Shown: positions 24,923 to 31,373 of the stretch, piece after piece | How the letters are laid out: the number at the start of each line of letters is the position of its first letter | Position numbering within the stretch: the first letter of the stretch is position 1 | DNA from: Bacillota bacterium | GTDB taxonomy: Bacteria; Bacillota; Clostridia; Peptostreptococcales; Anaerovoracaceae | Length of the DNA: 34,220 nt | Assembly: GCA_022793795.1 (NCBI GenBank) | Contig: JAAWDM010000019.1 | Span: forward strand, 1 to 34,220 | Direction: 5' to 3' | Program-made: the position numbers and the translations under genes | Notes under the pieces: model-generated | The model's database searches: none | The model's input: the letters and a program-made list of their open reading frames with translations, nothing else | Told to the model about the DNA's origin: nothing

Positions 24923-25633
24923 ATGGGATTTTTTAAGGAAGTTGGAGAGGACATCAGGAATATGGTGGAGAAGGACCCGGCAGCGAGAAACGGCTTCGAG
25001 GTGCTGGTCTGTTATCCAGGCATCTGGTCGCTGATTATGCACAGACCGGCCCACTGGTGTTATCGCCATCATTTCCTGTTTATTGGCAGAGTGATTTCCC
25101 AGCTGACCCGTTTTTTTACAGGTATAGAGATTCATCCGGGAGCCACCATTGGCAGAAGATGCTTCATTGACCATGGCATGGCGGTCATTATCGGCGAGAC
25201 CACAGAGATTGGAGACGATGTGACCATATATCAGGGAGTGACCCTTGGGGGTACGGGTAAGGACACGGGAAAACGTCATCCTACCATCGGCAATCGGGTG
25301 GTCATCAGTTCGGGAGCCAAGGTTCTGGGCCCTTTTAAGGTGGGAGACGATGTGAAAATCGGCGCCGGCTCGGTGGTGCTCAAGGAGGTGCCCTCTGGAT
25401 GTACGGTGGTGGGAATCCCGGGAACCATTGTGCGCAGATATGGGCAGAGTACCCAGGATCTCAATCAGGTGGATTTGCCAGACCCAGTGGCAGTGGAGAT
25501 CGAATGTTTAAGAAGGCGCATCGCCGAAATGGAACAGCTTCTTCGGCAGAGCGGCTATGATATCAAATCCCCAGAGGAAAACTGCATCGGTTGCGAAAAT
25601 TGCAGGGAGGAATGTAAAGATGAAAATATATAA
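24923..25633 (+). CDS. cysE: Serine O-acetyltransferase with cysteine-rich C-terminal tail
   Basis: Transfers acetyl from acetyl-CoA to L-serine, the first step to cysteine. The 236-residue EpsC-type protein has an N-terminal helical part, then left-handed beta-helix hexapeptide repeats with the catalytic FIDHGMAVIIGETTEIGD and the GGTGKDTGKRHPTIG loop. After the repeats comes a helix (EIECLRRRIAEMEQLL) and a tail with C221, C224, C227, C231 (CIGCENCREEC), a CxxCxxCxxxC pattern like a [4Fe-4S] site. I do not know this tail from canonical SATs. The gene overlaps cysS by 14 bases; the tail is encoded right up to that overlap. Confidence 0.93.
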   Translation: MGFFKEVGEDIRNMVEKDPAARNGFEVLVCYPGIWSLIMHRPAHWCYRHHFLFIGRVISQLTRFFTGIEIHPGATIGRRCFIDHGMAVIIGETTEIGDDVTIYQGVTLGGTGKDTGKRHPTIGNRVVISSGAKVLGPFKVGDDVKIGAGSVVLKEVPSGCTVVGIPGTIVRRYGQSTQDLNQVDLPDPVAVEIECLRRRIAEMEQLLRQSGYDIKSPEENCIGCENCREECKDENI

Positions 25634-27029
25634 TACGCTTACGAGAAAAAAGGAAGAGTTCGTCCCTATTGAGGCGGGCAAGGTGAAAATGTACGTCTGT
25701 GGGCCTACGGTATATAACTTTTTCCATATTGGTAACGCCAGACCTTTTGTAGTCTTTGATACCTTGCGTAAATATCTGGAATACAGAGGATATAAGGTGA
25801 AGTTTGTTCAAAATTTTACCGACGTGGACGACAAGATTATCAATAGAGCCAAGGAAGAAGGAATTACTGCACCGGAAGTCAGTGAGAAATATATTGAAGA
25901 GTATTTTAAGGATGCGGCCGCCCTCAATGTGAAGAAAGCTACCGTTCATCCCCAGGTTTCCAAGACCATACCTGACATCGTCCAGTTCGTTGAGGATTTA
26001 ATCGAAAAGGGTTATGCCTATGAAGCGGATGGGGACGTTTACTATAGAACCAGAAAGTTTGACGGCTACGGCAAGCTGTCGGGAAAAAATATCGACGACT
26101 TAATCAGCGGCGCCAGAATCGCAGTGGGCGAGCAGAAGGAAGATCCGCTGGATTTTGCGCTCTGGAAAGCAAGAAAGGAAGACAGCGAAATCGCATGGGA
26201 GTCTCCATGGGGCATGGGGCGTCCAGGCTGGCATATCGAGTGTTCCACCATGGCCAAAAAGTATTTGGGGCCGACCATCGACATTCATGCTGGCGGCGCC
26301 GATTTACAGTTCCCTCATCATGAAAATGAAATCGCCCAGTCGGAAGCCCACAACGGTTGTGTGTTTGCCAACTATTGGATGCACAACGGCTATGTGAACA
26401 TCGACGGAGAAAAGATGTCCAAATCTCTTGGCAACTTTAAGACAGTGCGGGATTTGTTGAAGGTATACGACGGCGAAACCCTGCGGTTTTTGATTTTGTC
26501 CGGCCACTATAGAGGGCCCATTGACTTTGGCGAGGAGATTTTGGAACAGTCTAAAAACGGACTGACCAGAATGAGAAATGCCAAGGCTAATTTAAAACAT
26601 CTGATTGCTGCCAGCACAGTAGAGACCATGGATGAAGAGGAAAAGGCGGCCGTTGGAGATTTTGCAAAGTACCAGCAGGCCTTTGTCGACGCTATGGACG
26701 ACGATTTGAACACGGCAGACGCCATTTCAGCTGTTTTTGAATTGATTACAGCTATCAACCGCAAGACCCAAGGGGGCGCTTCCAAGGAGTTTGCAGAAAA
26801 ATCCCTTGCCCTTCTGTTGGAACTGACGGGCGTTTTGGGACTTTTGGAGCAGGATGTACAGGAAGAGGTGGCGGAAGTGGAGCCGGAGATTCAGGCTCTC
26901 ATCGATGAGCGACAGGCGGCCAGAAAGGCCAAGGATTTTGCCAGAGCCGATGAAATCAGAGATATTTTGAAAGAGAAGGGCATCACCCTAAAGGATACGC
27001 CGCAGGGTGTGCAGATCATTAGAGGATAA
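25620..27029 (+). CDS. cysS: Cysteinyl-tRNA synthetase
   Basis: Charges tRNA-Cys. The 469-residue class I synthetase begins MKIYNTLTRKKEEF and shows the zinc ligand C27 in YVCGPTVYNFFHIGNARP, the HIGH-type HIGN (36-39), the second zinc region WHIECSTMA and HHENEIAQSEA, and KMSKS at 265-269. ATG 25620 was chosen: AGGGAGGA stands 10 bases upstream, and upstream in-frame codons belong to the cysE overlap. Directly after cysE, as in B. subtilis, which links cysteine synthesis with cysteine charging. Confidence 0.96.
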   Translation: MKIYNTLTRKKEEFVPIEAGKVKMYVCGPTVYNFFHIGNARPFVVFDTLRKYLEYRGYKVKFVQNFTDVDDKIINRAKEEGITAPEVSEKYIEEYFKDAAALNVKKATVHPQVSKTIPDIVQFVEDLIEKGYAYEADGDVYYRTRKFDGYGKLSGKNIDDLISGARIAVGEQKEDPLDFALWKARKEDSEIAWESPWGMGRPGWHIECSTMAKKYLGPTIDIHAGGADLQFPHHENEIAQSEAHNGCVFANYWMHNGYVNIDGEKMSKSLGNFKTVRDLLKVYDGETLRFLILSGHYRGPIDFGEEILEQSKNGLTRMRNAKANLKHLIAASTVETMDEEEKAAVGDFAKYQQAFVDAMDDDLNTADAISAVFELITAINRKTQGGASKEFAEKSLALLLELTGVLGLLEQDVQEEVAEVEPEIQALIDERQAARKAKDFARADEIRDILKEKGITLKDTPQGVQIIRG

Positions 27030-27043
27030 TTAGAGGACAGTTG

Positions 27044-27439
27044 ATGACGGCAGAAACAAGGGGAATGAACACGACGGCTCTTGCCTATATAGGCGACGCC
27101 GTCTATGAGGTCTACGTGAGAAAACATGTGATGGAGCGGGAGACAGTACATGTGGACAAACTCCATCAGCGTTCCATACGGTTCGTTAAGGCAGAGAGCC
27201 AGGCCAGGGCAGTTAGACGGCTTATGGCAGAGGATTTTCTGTCAGAGGAAGAGGCTTCTTTGGTAAAGCGGGCTAGAAATCATCGGACGGCTTCCAAGCC
27301 CAAAAATGCAGACCCGGTGGACTACAAGCTGGCGACGGCTTTCGAGGCTCTGGTGGGAGCCCTATATTTGGACGGAGAAATTGGGCGAATGGATGAGATT
27401 ATTGCACAGGCAATGAAGATTACGGAGGAACGAAAATGA
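27044..27439 (+). CDS. mrnC: Mini-ribonuclease III
   Basis: A 131-residue RNase III-like nuclease without a double-stranded-RNA-binding domain; in B. subtilis it matures 23S rRNA ends. Marks: ALAYIGDAVYEVYVR (YIGDAVYE at 15-22, catalytic D18), LVKRARNHRT and NADPVDYKLATAFEALVGALYL with the second acidic site. ATG 27044 is used; a TTG just before is the alternative. It overlaps thyA by 4 bases. Same place after cysS as in B. subtilis. Confidence 0.94.
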   Translation: MTAETRGMNTTALAYIGDAVYEVYVRKHVMERETVHVDKLHQRSIRFVKAESQARAVRRLMAEDFLSEEEASLVKRARNHRTASKPKNADPVDYKLATAFEALVGALYLDGEIGRMDEIIAQAMKITEERK

Positions 27440-28266
27440 GTAAAGCGGACGGGTTGTTTGTAAATATGTGCCAGGAGATTTTAGACCATGGATTTTCTTC
27501 AGAGGGTCAAATTGTCCGTGCAAAATGGGAGGACGGTACGCCGGCCCATACTATCAAGACTTTTGGCGTCGTCAACCGGTACGATTTGCAGGAGGAGTTT
27601 CCGGCCCTGACTCTGCGCCCCACTGCCATTAAGACGGCGGTGGACGAGATGCTTTGGATTTGGCAGAGAAAGTCCAACAATACCAAGGATTTGAAAGGAC
27701 ATATCTGGGACGAATGGGCCGATGAATCCGGCTCCATCGGAAAGGCTTATGGCTATCAGATGGCGCAGAAATACCGGTTTGCCCAAGGGGAGATGGACCA
27801 GGTGGATAACGTGTTGTGGCAGCTGAAAAATACCCCTTACTCCCGCAGAATCATGACCAATATGTACAATTTTAGCGACCTTTCGGAAATGCATTTGGAG
27901 CCGTGCGCTTATTCCATGACCTTTAATGTGAGCGGGAATCAGCTTAACGCCATTTTGAATCAGCGGTCCCAGGATATTTTGACGGCCAACAACTGGAATG
28001 TGGTTCAGTATGCAGTTCTGGTTCATATGCTGGCCCAGGTCAGCGGTCTTAAGGCCGGCGAGTTGGTTCATGTGATTGCCGACGCACATATTTACGACCG
28101 CCATGTGCCCATTGTAAAGGAACTGATTCAGCGACCTCAGTATTCGGCGCCCAAATTCCGACTGAATCCTGATGTGAAGAATTTTTATGATTTTACCCCA
28201 GAAGATGTTATCATTGAGAATTATGAGAAAAACCCTCAGGTCATGAATATACCGGTGGCGGTTTAG
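27436..28266 (+). CDS. thyA: Thymidylate synthase ThyA
   Basis: Converts dUMP to dTMP using methylene-tetrahydrofolate, which becomes dihydrofolate. The 276-residue product shows IWDEWADESGSIGKAYGYQM, the nucleotide site SRRIM, the catalytic C157 in MHLEPCAYSMTFNV, QRSQDILTANNWNVVQYA and the late ADAHIYDRH. The closest pattern in memory is the longer ThyA form of Firmicutes. The next gene is dfrA, which regenerates tetrahydrofolate, so the pair forms the thymidylate cycle. Both are inserted between mrnC and rlmB, where B. subtilis has none. Confidence 0.94.
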   Translation: MSKADGLFVNMCQEILDHGFSSEGQIVRAKWEDGTPAHTIKTFGVVNRYDLQEEFPALTLRPTAIKTAVDEMLWIWQRKSNNTKDLKGHIWDEWADESGSIGKAYGYQMAQKYRFAQGEMDQVDNVLWQLKNTPYSRRIMTNMYNFSDLSEMHLEPCAYSMTFNVSGNQLNAILNQRSQDILTANNWNVVQYAVLVHMLAQVSGLKAGELVHVIADAHIYDRHVPIVKELIQRPQYSAPKFRLNPDVKNFYDFTPEDVIIENYEKNPQVMNIPVAV

Positions 28267-28278
28267 GAGGAGCGCAGC

Positions 28279-28800
28279 ATGAAATTGATTGTAGCAACGG
28301 AAAAAAACTGGGGTATTGGTAAGGAAAACCAGCTTTTGGTACATCTGCCAGGAGATTTAAAATATTTTAAAGAGAAAACCCAGGGCAAGGTGGTCATCAT
28401 GGGTCGTAAAACCTTGGAAAGTCTGCCAGGGGGAAGACCTTTGCCAAATCGGGTGAATGTGGTTATCAGCCGTAATCCGGATTACAAACCAGAGGGCTGC
28501 GTTATGGCTGCATCCTGTGAAGAGGCAGCCAAGAAGGCGCTGGTGCTGGCTGGCTCTGGCGGCAGCGATCATGTGATGGTCATGGGCGGAGCCAGCATCT
28601 ATGAACAGATGCTGCCCATCTGCGATACTTGCTATGTGACCAGGCTGGAACAGGCTTTTGATGCGGATTGCAGTTTCCCTGACCTGGATGCAGACCCAGA
28701 CTTTCAAGTGGTATGGGAAAGCGACAGACAGGAGGAGAATGGCGTTTTTTACCGTTTTGTAGAATATAGGAGAGTAGGCCATGGCCAAAGTGAAGAATAA
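28279..28800 (+). CDS. dfrA: Dihydrofolate reductase
   Basis: Reduces dihydrofolate with NADPH. The 173-residue protein begins LIVATEKNWGIGKENQLL (WGIG, 11-14), with the substrate-binding acid D26 in LPGDLKYF, GKVVIMGRKTLESLPGG for the cofactor and VMVMGGASIYEQMLP. TAGGAGGAG precedes ATG 28279, 12 bases after thyA. Its end overlaps rlmB by 20 bases. Confidence 0.95.
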   Translation: MKLIVATEKNWGIGKENQLLVHLPGDLKYFKEKTQGKVVIMGRKTLESLPGGRPLPNRVNVVISRNPDYKPEGCVMAASCEEAAKKALVLAGSGGSDHVMVMGGASIYEQMLPICDTCYVTRLEQAFDADCSFPDLDADPDFQVVWESDRQEENGVFYRFVEYRRVGHGQSEE

Positions 28801-29710
28801 GAGACAGAACCACGATACCAAACGGGGACGCTACTATACAGAGCGGGGCCGGCAGATGCCAGGCCAGGAGAGGCAAGCATCCCGACAGGAACTTCGGCAG
28901 GAATCTCGCAGAAAGAGTTCTGACCGGTCAATGCGTGCAGAGGTTGGCAGTAGAGAAGGCATTGGCCAGGAACAGCAGAATACCAATATCATTATCGGGC
29001 GGAATCCAGTGATGGAGGCGCTGAAAAACGATAGAGAGGTGGATAAACTGCTGATTAGTTCCCGAGAGGGCTCCATGATTAAGATTTTGGCTTTGGCCAA
29101 GGAAAAATCGGTGCCGGTCATCATGGTGGAGAAGGCTGCTATTGACCGCATTGCTGCAGGAAGGCCCCATCAGGGGGTGGCGGCTTATATCAGCCCTTAT
29201 AAATACGCAGAGATGGAGGATATCTTTGCATTGGCAAAGGCTAGAGATGAGGAACCTTTTATTATCATTTTGGACAATCTGGAAGACCCGCATAACCTGG
29301 GGGCCATCATGCGAACTGCCGAATGTGTGGGGGCTCACGGTATCATCATTCCCCGCCGTCATGCCTGCGGCCTTACAGAAGTGGTGGCCAAGGCTTCTGC
29401 TGGGGCCATTGAATACATGCCTTGTGTAAAGGTTACCAACATCGCCCAGACCATTGATGAACTGAAGGAACAGGGTATTTGGACAGCGGCCTGCGACATG
29501 GGCGGCGCCATATATTATGAGACGGATTTAAAGGGAAAACTGGCTGTGGTTATTGGCAGCGAGGGAGCCGGTATCAGTAAGCTGGTTCGGGAAAAGTGCG
29601 ATTATGTGGTCTCCATGCCAATGGTGGGCAGGATTACGTCCTTAAACGCCTCCAATGCAGCGGCAGTGATTCTTTATGAGGTAAGAAAACAGAGAGATGG
29701 AAATTCGTGA
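28781..29710 (+). CDS. rlmB: 23S rRNA (guanosine-2'-O-)-methyltransferase RlmB (TrmH/SpoU family)
   Basis: Methylates the ribose of a conserved guanosine in the 23S rRNA peptidyl-transferase region. The 309-residue protein has a 70-residue Arg/Gln/Lys-rich N-terminal extension that looks disordered. Then comes the substrate-binding domain (NIIIGRNPVMEALK) and the SPOUT knot with ILDNLEDPHNLGAIMRTAE, IPRRHACGLTEVVAKASAGA, VIGSEGAGISKLV and VGRITSLNASNAAAVI. AGGAGAG precedes ATG 28781. It overlaps dfrA (20 bases) and sigH (14 bases). In B. subtilis yacP stands between rlmB and sigH; it is missing here. Confidence 0.94.
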   Translation: MAKVKNKRQNHDTKRGRYYTERGRQMPGQERQASRQELRQESRRKSSDRSMRAEVGSREGIGQEQQNTNIIIGRNPVMEALKNDREVDKLLISSREGSMIKILALAKEKSVPVIMVEKAAIDRIAAGRPHQGVAAYISPYKYAEMEDIFALAKARDEEPFIIILDNLEDPHNLGAIMRTAECVGAHGIIIPRRHACGLTEVVAKASAGAIEYMPCVKVTNIAQTIDELKEQGIWTAACDMGGAIYYETDLKGKLAVVIGSEGAGISKLVREKCDYVVSMPMVGRITSLNASNAAAVILYEVRKQRDGNS

Positions 29711-30311
29711 ATTACACATTTTGACCGACGAACAGCTAGTGAGGATGGCCCAGGAGGGCAGCGAGACGGCGGAAGAGATTTTGATAGAAAAATACAAGAA
29801 CCTGGTTAAGAGCAAGGCCAAGCTGTACTATATCGTGGGCGCTGATAACGAGGACGTGGTGCAGGAGGGGATGATCGGTCTGTTTAAGGCTATCCGAGGT
29901 TATGATGGCAAAAAGGAGGCGTCTTTCAAAACTTATGCTCAGGTGTGCATCGATAGCCAGATTATCACGGCCATTAAGCGGGCCAACCGTCTGAAACATC
30001 AGCCGCTCAATGAATCCATTTCCATTAGTAAGGAAGTGGACGAGGAGGATAAGGATGCCACCCTGGCAGATGTTTTAAGGGATGCCCACGGAAACGAGCC
30101 GGAGGAGCAAATGTTGGTCAAGGAAGTGGTCCAGTTTTTACAGGAGTATGACAACGGTCTGTTCAGCGACTTTGAGTGGAGCGTTTGGATGGAAAAACTC
30201 AAGGGAAAGGACTATGTGGAGATTGCCCATATTCTCAACAAATCGCCTAAATCTATTGATAATGCTTTGCAAAGAATTAAGAAAAAAATACTTGCATATT
30301 TAGAGAGTTAG
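29697..30311 (+). CDS. sigH: RNA polymerase sigma factor of the SigH (Spo0H) group
   Basis: A 204-residue sigma-70 family protein. Region 2 is visible at about 15-100 (IEKYKNLVKSKAKLYYIVG, then EDVVQEGMIGLFKAIRGYD and ASFKTYAQVCIDSQIITAIKRA). Region 4 is at about 145-200 (FSDFEWSVWMEKLKGKDYVEIA; KSPKSIDNALQRIKKKI). Region 3 is absent, as in SigH and ECF factors; position after rlmB and the length favour SigH. In Bacillus this factor serves the transition to stationary phase and sporulation; whether this organism sporulates cannot be told. GAGGTAAG precedes ATG 29697 by 10 bases. The tRNA promoter overlaps the gene's 3' end. Confidence 0.92.
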   Translation: MEIRELHILTDEQLVRMAQEGSETAEEILIEKYKNLVKSKAKLYYIVGADNEDVVQEGMIGLFKAIRGYDGKKEASFKTYAQVCIDSQIITAIKRANRLKHQPLNESISISKEVDEEDKDATLADVLRDAHGNEPEEQMLVKEVVQFLQEYDNGLFSDFEWSVWMEKLKGKDYVEIAHILNKSPKSIDNALQRIKKKILAYLES

Positions 30312-30320
30312 TGCTATAAT
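30292..30320 (+). promoter_or_regulatory. Promoter of tRNA-Thr
   Basis: TTGCAT (30292-30297), 17-base spacer, TATAAT (30315-30320) with extended -10 TGC. It overlaps the last codons and stop of sigH, so the tRNA can be made independently of the long operon. Confidence 0.75.
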
Positions 30321-30361
30321 AAATCACGGTTGTGCTTCTAAGATATGCATACCGCTAAAAT

Positions 30362-30438
30362 GCTGTTGTAGCTCAGTCGGTAGAGCGCTTCCTTGGTAAG
30401 GAAGAGGTTCGGCAGTTCAAGTCTGCTCAACAGCTCCA
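30362..30438 (+). tRNA. tRNA-Thr (anticodon GGT)
   Basis: The cloverleaf folds completely: acceptor GCTGTTG/CAACAGC, D stem GCTC/GAGC with loop AGTCGGTA, anticodon stem CTTCC/GGAAG with loop TTGGTAA (anticodon GGT, 30395-30397, reading ACC and ACU), a 6-base variable loop, T stem GGCAG/CTGCT with loop TTCAAGT, discriminator T and an encoded CCA at 30436-30438. Confidence 0.96.
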
Positions 30439-30442
30439 ACAG

Positions 30443-30473
30443 AAAAACAGGTTGAAATTTCAACCTGTTTTTT
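30443..30473 (+). terminator. Terminator after tRNA-Thr
   Basis: AAAAACAGGTTG (30443-30454) and CAACCTGTTTTTT (30461-30473) form a perfect 12-pair stem with loop AAATTT, and the T run is part of the arm. The palindromic A/T flanks let it work in both directions. Confidence 0.92.
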
Positions 30474-30587
30474 CGTTTTTGCATGTATATAGCAGCGCTT
30501 CCTGTTTCAGTGAATTTGAAGAAGGGAAAAGGGTTGATTATGAGAAAGATTAAATGTAAATTTATGGTAGAAATAAAAGAGGAAATG

Positions 30588-30596
30588 TGATACAAT
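30588..30596 (+). promoter_or_regulatory. Extended -10 promoter of the tiny-ORF mRNA
   Basis: TGATACAAT (TG-n-TACAAT) with TACAAT at 30591-30596. No good -35 hexamer lies 16-18 bases upstream, which extended -10 promoters can tolerate. The predicted start falls at about 30602-30604, at the head of TGTCAAGAGG. Confidence 0.5.
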
Positions 30597-30678
30597 AGAC
30601 TTGTCAAGAGGACAAGCGAAAGCGGTTAACCTTCCCTGAAACTCGAAAGGGGTTTTGGACTAAAAGGAAGGTGGTAAT

Positions 30679-30738
30679 ATGATGAGAATTACGATTACTA
30701 TTGGTAAAGTAAGAATCACCATTTACATAAAAAAATAA
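30679..30738 (+). CDS. 19-residue cationic beta-type peptide, putative type I toxin
   Basis: The ORF encodes MMRITITIGKVRITIYIKK. It has a strong GGAAGGTGG ribosome site (30666-30674) ahead of tandem ATGs at 30679 and 30682. Alternating Ile and Thr on both sides of a Gly-Lys turn, with Arg/Lys at the ends, suggest an amphipathic beta-hairpin. The ribosome site can be hidden: ACCTTCC (30629-30635) is fully complementary to GGAAGGT (30666-30672). A convergent antisense RNA overlaps its stop codon and 3' UTR. This layout is known from type I toxin genes such as txpA/ratA and bsrG/SR4, whose products, however, have a membrane helix. I do not recognise the peptide family; toxicity is an inference. 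Confidence 0.6.
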   Translation: MMRITITIGKVRITIYIKK

Positions 30739-30811
30739 TCGCCCCTGCTTGCAACTGTGACGATTATTTCTTAATCTGATAGGTTAGCCGTTTTCAACGG
30801 CTTTCCTCTTG
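30728..30811 (-). ncRNA. Predicted convergent antisense RNA, putative type I antitoxin
   Basis: On the minus strand a promoter (30845-30817) would start an RNA of about 84 bases at about 30811. It folds into a 5' hairpin (AGCCGTT/AACGGCT, 30802-30786) and a 3' terminator (AAATAATCG/CGATTATTT, 30769-30733, followed by seven Us). It would be fully complementary to the last codons, stop and 3' UTR of the 19-codon ORF's mRNA. That is the arrangement of RatA, SR4 and similar antitoxins. Existence of the RNA is predicted, not shown. Confidence 0.6.
30786..30810 (+). terminator. Terminator of the tiny-ORF mRNA
   Basis: AGCCGTT (30786-30792), loop TTC, AACGGCT (30796-30802), then TTCCTCTT. An upstream hairpin (AAATAATCG 30733-30741 with CGATTATTT 30761-30769) lies between the stop codon and this one. 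The plus-strand U tracts are interrupted, so plus-strand termination may be leaky, while the minus-strand U7 is strong. Confidence 0.6.
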
Positions 30812-30816
30812 ACACC

Positions 30817-30845
30817 AATATACCATAAAGAAAAAGAAAATTCAA
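30817..30845 (-). promoter_or_regulatory. Promoter of the antisense RNA
   Basis: Read on the minus strand: TTGAAT (30845-30840), 17-base spacer, TATATT (30822-30817) with extended -10 TGG. It is clearly stronger on paper than the sense promoter, which fits an antitoxin that must be made in excess. Confidence 0.65.
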
Positions 30846-30860
30846 TAGCAAAAAAGCCCC

Positions 30861-30890
30861 TCCACATGGCGCAGGCTGTGTGGATTTTTT
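30861..30890 (+). terminator. Orphan terminator-like hairpin
   Basis: TCCACA (30861-30866) pairs with TGTGGA (30879-30884) around a 12-base loop, followed by six Ts. No gene directly upstream needs it except the tiny-ORF unit, whose leaky transcription it could stop. Confidence 0.6.
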
Positions 30891-31373
30891 CATGTTTAAA
30901 ATCTCAACCTCTTCAACTTCGATATTTTGGCCAATATATTAAAAATTATCGAAGCCTATTTTTAGTCTTGAATTCCTTTACTATAAAATGAATATTTATA
31001 CTATCTGTGTACAGATTTTTACCCATATAGATGTTTTATATCAGTTATCAAACGGGATTCAGCCTATCACCAATCAGCGTGGATGAACTGGATTTCGCTA
31101 TAAGGAATCTGTTCCCAGGGAATCGGTCCCTCGTCTCACGCAAAATATTCGATAAAATTTTTATATAATAAAAAATATCGAATTTCTTCACCAGATTTTC
31201 ACATAAGGCCATAAAAGTGCATGAATAAAGGATGCATATATTTTTCCTCCCTTCAAATACCAATTTGAAGATATTTTGCGAGACATTTCTATGATTCTAT
31301 TGTAAAATAGTAAAGTGCAAAAGGAGAGGCTGACGGAGGAACAAAAAATATTTTTTGAGGGAGAGTAATCACT
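30891..31373. other. AT-rich non-coding stretch before the EamA gene
   Basis: About 480 bases without a supportable gene. It holds the inverted repeat CTTCGATA/TATCGAAG (30917-30924, 30947-30954), a related one ATTCGATA/TATCGAAT (31147-31154, 31176-31183), a higher-GC island at about 31055-31140 with TTCCC-A-GGGAA, and a perfect hairpin CTTCAAAT-ACCA-ATTTGAAG (31251-31270). A promoter of moderate quality for the EamA gene is GAGACA (31280-31285), 17 bases, TAAAAT (31303-31308). It looks like decayed or mobile-derived DNA. Confidence 0.5.

Larger units (their letters stand above)
30602..30814. repeat. Inverted-repeat-bounded module
   Basis: TGTCAAGAGG at 30602-30611 and CCTCTTGACA at 30805-30814 are a perfect 10-base inverted repeat. 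The resemblance continues inward: AAGCG...GGTTAACC (to 30631) against GGTTAGCC...GGCTTTC (from 30782). The repeats mark the 5' ends of two convergent predicted transcripts. They could alternatively be the ends of a small mobile element, but no target-site duplication is visible. Confidence 0.6.

Noticed and set aside
30411-30438. Prophage or island attachment site at the tRNA-Thr 3' end
   Set aside because: No second copy of the tRNA 3' end was found downstream within the window, and no integrase gene is present.
30533-30590. Short ORF MRKIKCKFMVEIKEEM upstream of the tiny-ORF module
   Set aside because: No good promoter or ribosome site at correct spacing, and its end overlaps the -10 region of the module. 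Chance is the simpler reading.
30338-30607. Minus-strand open frame over the tRNA and its terminator
   Set aside because: It runs through tRNA-Thr and a terminator, has low-complexity hydrophobic sequence and no ribosome site.
31048-31263. Minus-strand open frame in the AT-rich stretch
   Set aside because: The first part is low-complexity AT-rich sequence across hairpins; the last 30 residues look more protein-like but match nothing I know. At best a remnant.
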